From an uncultured Eubacteriales bacterium (GTDB lineage: Bacteria; Bacillota; Clostridia; Monoglobales; Monoglobaceae), in NCBI GenBank assembly GCA_900550775.1, contig URTH01000032.1, positions 1 through 14,496 on the forward strand: a stretch of DNA of 14,496 nt. Reading direction: 5' to 3'. A program made the translations under genes and the position numbers. Positions 9,701 to 14,496 of the stretch are shown piece by piece. The notes below the pieces were generated by a model. The model worked only from the letters and a program-made list of their open reading frames with translations, was not told where the DNA came from and ran no database searches. The first letter of the stretch is position 1. Each line of letters begins with the position of its first letter.

Positions 9701-10002
9701 ACGCGGAGATGGCGGCGCTGAAAGAAAAAGCGGCGGCGCTCTCCGATCCTACGCGTGCGGCAGCCATGTGCGGCGGAGATCCGGCGCATTATCCGGCGGC
9801 GGTTCTGCTTTGGTCTTATTTGGAATCAAATCGGCGTGCCGACGATGCGGCGCTAAATGCGCTGAGCGCGGCGATTGCCAAAATCGGCCTTGATCCTGCG
9901 CCGATTGCGCTTGCCAATGCTGCGTACCGCACCGATCTGGTTCTGCAATCGGCGGCAGCGGCACCGTATGGAAACCAAGCAACGATGCCACAGCCTATGT
10001 GA
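6769..10002 (+). CDS. Secreted polysaccharide lyase family 8, N-terminal and catalytic part (frameshifted)
   Basis: Extracellular lyase cleaving a uronic-acid polysaccharide by beta-elimination; family 8 includes hyaluronate, chondroitin and xanthan lyases. Residues 1-26 are a signal peptide (MKKQG, hydrophobic core, cleavage near SHAAAA). Residues ~30-195 resemble a galactose-binding/CIA30-like carbohydrate-binding domain ending in LYIDDIYLVP. The alpha/alpha toroid follows, with NWWDWTIGAP (Asn323-Trp-Trp, the aromatic patch). Its catalytic set aligns with known PL8: Asn368 in AGMN, His429 and Tyr438 in the GSYLFHGRHPMNGTYG segment (spacing of nine, as in characterised enzymes) and Arg492 in VRGR. 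The beta-sandwich domain contains NGWYMGDGMLLYY and NPYRRPGTTVD. The frame ends in APYGNQATMPQPM, which is not family-like. The rest of the protein continues in the -1 frame, so one base appears lost near 9946. The catalytic domain is intact and may be active. Substrate is uncertain. Confidence 0.9.
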   Translation: MKKQGWLFLIFIIFLLCPPCRFSHAAAAQNAVYVVRMNDKAMIEKDGVAAASSLRRKTSLYAAKWDKHTKNQADGKTLTFPISENLNWTQYQSINFWVYSEKKTDASIAVYLENTQNGSKPWRYQYSHFKADFKGWKKISIDLADMNPVRFGSMKGIDRIGFSAYGWDCVPNAETVLYIDDIYLVPIAGDDRMPETKADFQALKDSLKSYLIGNGTAGQRPEETARIAAIDRRCKELLGSMAESEDAPSLWGNSVPHSTAALSTDYTNLYTMAQAYASPRSSYYKDAALGERLRFGLSWMHTHRYGEAEWREEGWYTAVTADNWWDWTIGAPTALVHTLAVTDGLVPQEERQQYLADISRFVPQAGMNDSNKACITYVVIASAILAEDAVRFASGYDAAQRLFYHTDRDVRYSTGMQEGFYSDGSYLFHGRHPMNGTYGLEHYKSLASLAVILDRGGCGFLGEQLAMAKEWFENAFLPLCHDGAIMSIVRGRYPGMERESGTTLAGALADFSAALPENDAAKIKAYLKELMQSKAVLTENLNGSQSETLLQIADDETLPPWQKQRGVTVYPFMDRAVWHGDGFSAGLAMSSSRIYNYESISGCNQNGWYMGDGMLLYYQDGFSGYDADYWKSANPYRRPGTTVDEQQRELVSIPNANAYLSGKDFVGGVSLDGKYAVCAMALESFHSEGGGKLYQKTVSLVRQSTVYHLTGDDVIRILPGEGEKRTDYRVADQNETFADASYALYPENRGVSVDAYGTVTVSPKSEDGTYLLIATIGERRLKKQIRVMRDRFTVNGREEVAASAFGTVMAEYRVENRDVVYQISPEGQGACISTDGILRVLPNAVPGEFTVYARWLEDAAFYGTKTVTVSAKSDRGGIFADADGFVVYGAPDTSYSVALSYAADFRPKSFTSAGTADIKTDADGMARIAAPAMGDGLYRASLEESTAFFALGADVLLRGDISGDAFYAALSNCCGFSYAEMAALKEKAAALSDPTRAAAMCGGDPAHYPAAVLLWSYLESNRRADDAALNALSAAIAKIGLDPAPIALANAAYRTDLVLQSAAAAPYGNQATMPQPM

Positions 10003-11021
10003 CCTATACGGCAGACCGTAACGTCAACTGGTCCATCAATGATCCCAATTCTGTCATTGATGCGGACGGAAGACTTTATTTAAACAAAAATTCGGCATCG
10101 TCCATCACGGTGACGGCGGTCGATCAGGCAGATAGCAAGGTCACCGGCAGCCGTACCGTCACGGTGAAAAACGGATATTTTGAGGACGCCGAGGGAGAGG
10201 CGCCGGCAAGCAATGTCTTGTTAAACGGCAACGTACAGGAAAAAGACGGACAAAAAATTCTCTCCTTCTGGGGCAATTCCAGCGCGTTGGAGCTGGACAA
10301 CGCGCTCAGCGCGGAAAACCGCGTTGAGGCAAGCGGCATCGTAACGGTGGAATATGACGCGCTCTGCGCAGGCAGCTTTGCAAGCAGCGCGCAAAGATTT
10401 TTAGATATCGGCAAGCGTACCGGAGATTACGGCAACTATGTAAAGCTTGGCTTTACCATGGCAGAGGACGGAAAAACCTGTAATATTACCGATCAGAACG
10501 GCACTGCGCGCGGAACCATGGACACCACCATCTGGAATAAGATCAAGCTGGAGCTGAACTTTATCGATAACACCTTTGATCTGTCTGTCCGCGGCAAAAA
10601 GATTGCGACAGGTCTTCCCTTTGACGGAACGCCGGGCGGCATCGGAAAGCTCTGGATTTCCAACATGTCGGTCGATAATCTCGCGATTTACAGCGGTGTG
10701 GAGGGCGTTAAGACCGAGGAGAACCTCAAGCTGGTAACCCCGTCCGTATACGGCGATTACGATCAGGTCGATGCCAAATTGTTCGTAAAGGACGGCGCAG
10801 GCAAGAACTATGCGGTTGCGATCGCAAGGTATGATAAGACCACCAATGCGCTGCTTTCGGTTGATATTACGTCTGCGGCTGTGACCGGCGAGGGCATGGT
10901 GTGTGCGTCCTTAAAGAATACCGGCCTAAAGGAAGATACCTATATCAAGGTTATGGTGCTTGACGGATTTGACACGCTGATTCCGTACATGGAGGCAGTG
11001 CCGGTTAATCCGGCATCTTAA
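9999..11021 (+). CDS. C-terminal modules of the PL8 lyase, separated by frameshift
   Basis: This 340-residue frame can open only at a GTG at 9999 without a ribosome binding site. It overlaps the end of the upstream frame and has no signal peptide. It is best read as the C-terminal part of the lyase. Its frame continues upstream as GGSGTVWKPSNDATAYVTYT, which joins the upstream DLVL to make the DLVLP...GSGTVW opening of a clostridial Ig-like module. Residues ~1-60 finish that module (VNWSINDPNSVIDADGRLYL). Residues ~65-235 look like a LamG/concanavalin-like jelly roll (FLDIGKRTG, WNKIKLELNF, LWISNMSVDNLAIYSG). Residues ~245-340 match the tail seen on clostridial secreted glycosidases (YAVAIARYDKTTNALLSV and IKVMVLDGFDTLIPYMEAV). 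There is no LPXTG or SLH anchor. Joined, the protein would be about 1417 residues. On its own the fragment is probably not translated. Confidence 0.75.
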   Translation: MTYTADRNVNWSINDPNSVIDADGRLYLNKNSASSITVTAVDQADSKVTGSRTVTVKNGYFEDAEGEAPASNVLLNGNVQEKDGQKILSFWGNSSALELDNALSAENRVEASGIVTVEYDALCAGSFASSAQRFLDIGKRTGDYGNYVKLGFTMAEDGKTCNITDQNGTARGTMDTTIWNKIKLELNFIDNTFDLSVRGKKIATGLPFDGTPGGIGKLWISNMSVDNLAIYSGVEGVKTEENLKLVTPSVYGDYDQVDAKLFVKDGAGKNYAVAIARYDKTTNALLSVDITSAAVTGEGMVCASLKNTGLKEDTYIKVMVLDGFDTLIPYMEAVPVNPAS

Positions 11022-11048
11022 AAGATGCGCTGAGGGAGGACAGTTATT

Positions 11049-11990
11049 GTGCAGATTGCAGTGGTAGGAACGGGAATCATCGGTATGGATCATCTTGCGG
11101 CGATTGCCGATTTAGAGGATTTTACACTGTGCGCGGTTTGCGACATCAATGAGGAGAAGGCAAGGCAGGTTGCCGTGCAGTACGGGGTGCCGTACTGCAC
11201 GGATTATGAAAAAATCGTCCGCACTGCAGAACCGGACGCGGTGATTTTAAACCTGCCGCACTTTCTGCATGCGCCTGCGGCGGAATATTTTTTAAACTGC
11301 GGAGTGCATGTACTGGTGGAAAAACCGATGGCAAACACGGCGGCAGAGTGTGATAAAATGATCGCGGCGGCGAAAAGCCACCGCAAGGTTTTGGCTGTCG
11401 GGCATATTCAGCGGTTTTATCTGGTAAACCAAGCGGTAAAGCAGGCCGCAGACTCCAAAAAGCTGGGGCGGCTTTTGATGATGAACGAGAGACGCAGCAT
11501 CCGTTATTTTACGGAAAACCGGCCGAAATGGTTCTTTGACCGGCAAAGGGCCGGCGGCGGTATCATCATGAACTACGGCGTCCACGCCATTGACAAGATG
11601 TTCTATCTTGCAGGAATCACGAACGCCGCAGTGTCCGCGGCCTACGGCAATGCGCCGGGATATGAGGTTGAGGGACACGCGCAGCTGTTCTTTCACACCC
11701 CGGACGGGTTTTCGGCTGCGGTAAGCTTTAACGGCTATACGCCGAGCGGATATGACGTCTTATATTCCTTTGAAAAGAGGACGCTGCGCGTTAGCGGCAC
11801 GCGTGTGACCGATTATACGCCGGACGGAAAGGAAACCGTTTTGCTGGACGGCGAGGATCAAAAGCATATGCATCGGCAGCTGATTGAATTTAAAAAGCTG
11901 ACGGAGGGAAAACCGTCTGAGATGCCGACCGCCGAATACGGAAGATCGGTCATGCGGCTGATCGACAAAATCTACTGCGGTCGGGAGTGA
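11049..11990 (+). CDS. Gfo/Idh/MocA family NAD(P)-dependent oxidoreductase
   Basis: Cytoplasmic sugar or sugar-acid dehydrogenase/epimerase-type enzyme, 313 residues, slightly short for the family. The Rossmann fold starts at once with VVGTGIIGMDH (GxGxxG at residues 7-12), followed by VCDINEEKARQVA. The EKP motif is at residues 91-93 (LVEKPMAN). The C-terminal alpha/beta domain contains GGGIIMNYGVHAIDKMFYLAG, where the common Asp of the GGGxxxDxGxH pattern is replaced by Asn; the His and following Asp remain. The start is GTG 11049 with GGGAGGACA just upstream. It lies 27 bases after the PL8 frame and directly before the broken second family member (ATG seven bases after this stop codon), so the three form one operon. 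A role in converting the unsaturated uronate or another sugar released by the lyase is inference; the family is too broad to name the substrate. Confidence 0.9.
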   Translation: MQIAVVGTGIIGMDHLAAIADLEDFTLCAVCDINEEKARQVAVQYGVPYCTDYEKIVRTAEPDAVILNLPHFLHAPAAEYFLNCGVHVLVEKPMANTAAECDKMIAAAKSHRKVLAVGHIQRFYLVNQAVKQAADSKKLGRLLMMNERRSIRYFTENRPKWFFDRQRAGGGIIMNYGVHAIDKMFYLAGITNAAVSAAYGNAPGYEVEGHAQLFFHTPDGFSAAVSFNGYTPSGYDVLYSFEKRTLRVSGTRVTDYTPDGKETVLLDGEDQKHMHRQLIEFKKLTEGKPSEMPTAEYGRSVMRLIDKIYCGRE

Positions 11991-11996
11991 GCAGAG

Positions 11997-12664
11997 ATGA
12001 AAAAGAGATGGAAAATCGGCATTATCGGGACGGACGGGCGCATACGCAGTATGCGCTTGCCTGCCTGAAAAAGGGAGTCCCGGTCTTTGTGGACAAGCCG
12101 CTTTGCTGCAGCGTGCAGGAGGCGGAGGAAATCGCGGACGCGGCAGAAAAAAATCATACGGTACTGGTTTCGGGCAGCGCGGGTTCGTTTTCGCCGGCGG
12201 TTGCCGCCGTGAGGGAGGAAATCTGAAAAAAAGGCGCGCCAAGCGCCGGGTATCTGTCGTTTCCGCTGAACGATCAGCCGAAGTACGGCGGTATTCATTT
12301 TTATACGCACCATCTTTTGTGTGCGGCTTATGCCGCCTTTGGTGAAGAAATCCGTTCGGTGACGGCGCATCGTGTGGGAGAGAATGCGGCCGTGATCGCA
12401 AAGTACAAAACGTTTCCGCTTATCATGAATTTTGCCGCAAACTACGGCGGACTGCATATCGGCGCCTACTTTAAAGACGGTACGGCAACCATGCAGGGGA
12501 TGTCGCTTTTTGAGACGCCAAGGCTGCAGCTGGAATATTTTATAAAGGTGTTATCCGGCGCGGCGGCGCCGCAAAGCCGCACAGAACTGCTCTGGCCGGT
12601 CAGGGTCAGCTGCGCCATTGAGCAATCGCTAAAGTGCGGACGGGAAATCAAAGTACAGCCATAA
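11997..12664 (+). pseudogene. Broken second Gfo/Idh/MocA oxidoreductase
   Basis: Remains of a gene of the same broad family, with three visible pieces. ATG 11997, preceded by GGGAGTG, gives MKKRWKIGIIGTDG, a normal Rossmann start, then runs into a stop after 23 codons. The -1 frame takes over at about 12030 with DGRAHTQYALACLKKGVPVFVDKPL, the strand that normally lies some 80-90 residues in. So roughly 70-80 codons are missing and the frame is shifted. That frame meets an in-frame TGA at 12224-12226, after AAVREEI, and continues in register as KKGAPSAGYLSFPLNDQPKYGG and on to TAA 12662-12664. The later part (YTHHLLCAAYAAFG to VSCAIEQSLKCGREIK) still looks like a family C-terminal domain. With the NAD site destroyed it cannot be a working dehydrogenase. 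The fragments starting at GTG 11987 and ATG 12317 are parts of this gene, not separate genes. Confidence 0.8.
12038..12056. repeat. Perfect inverted repeat at the deletion junction
   Basis: GCGCATAC and GTATGCGC form perfect 8-base arms around GCA, inside the broken Gfo/Idh gene, just after the tandem GGAC GGAC (12028-12035 region) where the Rossmann part and the rest of the gene meet out of frame. There is no T tract, so it is not a terminator. Confidence 0.6.
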
Positions 12665-12690
12665 AGGGCGGCCGCCGCCCTTTTATTTTT
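12664..12690 (+). terminator. Rho-independent terminator of the PL8 - Gfo/Idh operon
   Basis: AAGGGCG (12664-12670) pairs with CGCCCTT (12676-12682) around a five-base loop, followed by TTATTTTT. It overlaps the stop codon of the broken oxidoreductase gene. Confidence 0.8.
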
Positions 12691-12707
12691 GCATATAATT
12701 TTTAAAC

Positions 12708-12736
12708 TTGCCTTGATATAAAAAATTCAGTATCAT
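12708..12736 (+). promoter_or_regulatory. Candidate promoter of the GH20 gene
   Basis: TTGCCT (12708-12713), 17 bases, TATCAT (12731-12736), between the preceding terminator and the GH20 start. The boxes are acceptable but not consensus. The leader ends with AGAGAGGAAG (12756-12765), a ribosome binding site seven bases before the ATG. Confidence 0.45.
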
Positions 12737-12772
12737 AAAAACAAAGCCCCAAAAAGAGAGGAAGAAAACGCA

Positions 12773-14496
12773 ATGCAGAATTTTCATACCGTAAAGGATC
12801 TTATTTTTTCGATGACGGGATGCACCTACGCCGGAGAAATCAACTTTGTTAACTCCGAAGGCGTCTATGCGAAATATGACGGAACAAGCGCTAAAGTTGG
12901 CGGCTGCGATACGGCGGCCGTGTGCCGCGCGCTGACCGAGTTTTCCGCACACTTTTTAAAGGGAGAGAATGCCTTTTGCATCAAGCGGGAGCGTGCTTTC
13001 CGGCGCTGCGGCGTTATGCTGGATCTCAGCCGTGACGGCGCAATGCGCGTTGATAAAATCAAAGAGTATATCCGCGCAATCGCGGCGTTGGGACTCAATG
13101 TTTTGATGCTTTATTTAGAGGATTTGTATCCGCTGGAGGGGTATTCCTACTTTGGGTATCAGCGCGGCGCCTATACGGCGGAAGAACTTCGGGAAATCGA
13201 TGATTACGCAGCGATGTTTGGGATTGAAACGGTGCCGTGCATCCAGACCTTAGGACATATGGAGCGGTATCTTGCCTGGGCGGAATCCGCGCCGGTTCGC
13301 GACACGCCGTCTACTTTGCTGCCGGACGCGGAAGAGACCTATCGGTTTATCGAGGACTGCATTCGTTCGGTTTCTGCGTGCTTTCGGTCGCCTTACCTTC
13401 ATATCGGCATGGACGAGGCGCTGGGAATCGGCACGGGCGTCTATTTTAAGCAGCATGCCAAGGAGGGGATCAATCAGACCGAGGTGTTTTTGCGGCATTT
13501 AAACCGCGTCTGCGCCATTGCCAAACAGTACGGCCGCCGGGTCATGATCTGGAGCGATCTGTTCTTTTCCATGGAAGATCGGGGGCAGCACGGCAACTAT
13601 GATGAGGCGATCGTTTTGTCGGAAGAGACCCTCGGCAAGGTGCCGGATCTGGTGCCGGTTTACTGGTATTATTCCAGCAAGCGGAAGGAGAAGTATGCGG
13701 CGCTTTTAAAGGAGCATCGCAAGATGAGCCGTGAAATTGCCTTTGCCGGTGCCGGCTGGAGCTTTGAAACCTTTGCGCCCAATACGGAGTTTGCGTGGGA
13801 GTGCAATGCAGCGGCGCTGGCGGCCTGCCGCGAGGATCGGACGGATTGGGTGATTAACACGCTGTGGGGAGACAGCGGCAGCGAGTGTTCGCCCTTTCTG
13901 TGCATGCCGACCAACGCACTGTATGCGGAGCTCTTTTACAGCGGCCGGGCAGATGCCGATGAGGCGTACGCCTGGGAGATTGCGGCACTGATCAGCGGCT
14001 GCAGCAAAGAAGAATCGCTGCTGATGAGCGAGCTTAGTCTGCATCAGTTTGGCGAGGTAAAGGCGGCGCGGCGGCTGCTGCGAAAGGACGTGCTGAATGT
14101 TCCGCAGTTTTGTATCGAGGGCGGCGCGAACAGTATGGTGCTGCCGTCGGTGACCGAACAGGAGATCGTTGTGCGTTACCGTGCGGCGGCCAAAAAGCTG
14201 GAGGAAAGAGCGAAAAAGAACCCAAGGTGGGCGGAGCGTTTTCGCCTGATTGCGGCGGTGATGCAGGCGGCGGCGGATAAGTGCATTGTCTATACCGATT
14301 TGCAAAAGGCATATCAGGACGGTGACCGGGATAAGCTGACATATTTTGCGGAGGAGATTTTTCCGCGGTTAAAGGCGGAATATCAGACCATGCAGAAGCT
14401 GCACGAAAAACTTTACCTTGCGGAAAACAAGGCGTTCGGCTGGGGCTGGAGCTGTCTGCTCTACGGGCAGCAGCTTGTGCGGATCGATTATGCAAT
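12773..14496 (+). CDS. GH20 beta-N-acetylhexosaminidase, GcnA-like (3' end outside window)
   Basis: Exo-beta-hexosaminidase removing terminal N-acetylglucosamine or N-acetylgalactosamine from oligosaccharides. The frame opens at ATG 12773 (MQNFHTVKDLIF) and is uninterrupted for 574 codons to the right edge. The TIM barrel begins near residue 80 with RRCGVMLDLSRDGAM. VPCIQTLGHMERYLAW is typical of the GcnA type. The catalytic Asp-Glu pair is Asp214-Glu215 in YLHIGMDEA, needed for substrate-assisted catalysis through the acetamido group; Met replaces the more common Gly of HIGGDE. Later motifs are GRRVMIWSDLFF and VINTLWGDSGSE. From about residue 400 a helical C-terminal domain follows, ending at NKAFGWGWSCLLYG. 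GcnA proteins are about 630 residues, so perhaps 50 are missing. There is no signal peptide, so it is cytoplasmic and would act after import of lyase products. It has its own promoter, downstream of the lyase operon. Confidence 0.9.
   Translation, partial: MQNFHTVKDLIFSMTGCTYAGEINFVNSEGVYAKYDGTSAKVGGCDTAAVCRALTEFSAHFLKGENAFCIKRERAFRRCGVMLDLSRDGAMRVDKIKEYIRAIAALGLNVLMLYLEDLYPLEGYSYFGYQRGAYTAEELREIDDYAAMFGIETVPCIQTLGHMERYLAWAESAPVRDTPSTLLPDAEETYRFIEDCIRSVSACFRSPYLHIGMDEALGIGTGVYFKQHAKEGINQTEVFLRHLNRVCAIAKQYGRRVMIWSDLFFSMEDRGQHGNYDEAIVLSEETLGKVPDLVPVYWYYSSKRKEKYAALLKEHRKMSREIAFAGAGWSFETFAPNTEFAWECNAAALAACREDRTDWVINTLWGDSGSECSPFLCMPTNALYAELFYSGRADADEAYAWEIAALISGCSKEESLLMSELSLHQFGEVKAARRLLRKDVLNVPQFCIEGGANSMVLPSVTEQEIVVRYRAAAKKLEERAKKNPRWAERFRLIAAVMQAAADKCIVYTDLQKAYQDGDRDKLTYFAEEIFPRLKAEYQTMQKLHEKLYLAENKAFGWGWSCLLYGQQLVRIDYA

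Noticed and set aside
9935..9975. Programmed -1 frameshift in the PL8 gene
   Set aside because: There is no slippery heptamer (X XXY YYZ) at the junction CTGCAATCGGCGG, so a base deletion or sequence error is simpler.
11987..12226. Separate small protein starting at GTG 11987
   Set aside because: Its first residues overlap the real ATG 11997 start and stop of the previous gene in another frame; the meaningful part begins only after the deletion junction.
12224..12250. TGA read as selenocysteine, since a short hairpin (GGCGC-GCCAA-GCGCC) follows it
   Set aside because: The stem is only five pairs, the position is not an active-site residue of Gfo/Idh enzymes, and the gene is already broken upstream.
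12694..12699. TATAAT as -10 box of the GH20 gene
   Set aside because: The matching -35 position would fall inside the terminator hairpin and shows no TTGACA-like sequence; the TTGCCT/TATCAT pair is better placed.

Overview
The window looks like chromosomal DNA of a fermentative Gram-positive anaerobe of the class Clostridia, probably gut-associated. The evidence is strong purine-rich ribosome binding sites (GGAGG type), sigma-A promoters with TGn extended -10 elements, GC-moderate coding with AT-rich intergenic gaps, and protein types typical of clostridial glycan degraders. This is inference from style and families; no marker gene is present and I cannot name a genus.

Layout. 1-123: possible tail of a + strand gene and its terminator. 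124-1482 (-): MATE multidrug/cation antiporter, divergent from 1681-2589 (+), a monoacylglycerol-lipase-like alpha/beta hydrolase. 2609-3433/3445 (-): AraC-family regulator, divergent from 3614-6598 (+), a cytoplasmic GH38 alpha-mannosidase that ends in a strong terminator. 6769-11021 (+): a large secreted PL8-family polysaccharide lyase, split into two reading frames by what looks like a single-base deletion near 9946. 11049-11990 (+): an intact Gfo/Idh/MocA oxidoreductase, followed by a second Gfo/Idh/MocA gene (11997-12664) that has lost most of its Rossmann domain and carries an in-frame stop, then a terminator. 12773 to the right edge (+): a cytoplasmic GcnA-like GH20 exo-hexosaminidase, cut by the window end. 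No gap between genes exceeds 200 bases.

How it fits together. From 3.4 kb onward this is a carbohydrate-utilisation region. The PL8 enzyme is exported and would cleave a uronic-acid-containing polysaccharide outside the cell. GH38, GH20 and the oxidoreductases lack signal peptides and would process imported oligosaccharides. The AraC-type regulator next to GH38 is the obvious candidate sensor. PL8 plus GH20 suggests host glycosaminoglycans (hyaluronan or chondroitin); PL8 plus GH38 is also compatible with a mannose-containing uronic polymer such as xanthan. The substrate cannot be settled from this window, and no transporter, GH88 or sulfatase is visible.

The most notable signal is a cluster of three apparent lesions within about 2.3 kb (PL8 frameshift, Gfo/Idh deletion with frameshift, Gfo/Idh nonsense codon) between intact genes, meaning either decay of one operon or local sequence error. 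I do not see a convincing undescribed system.
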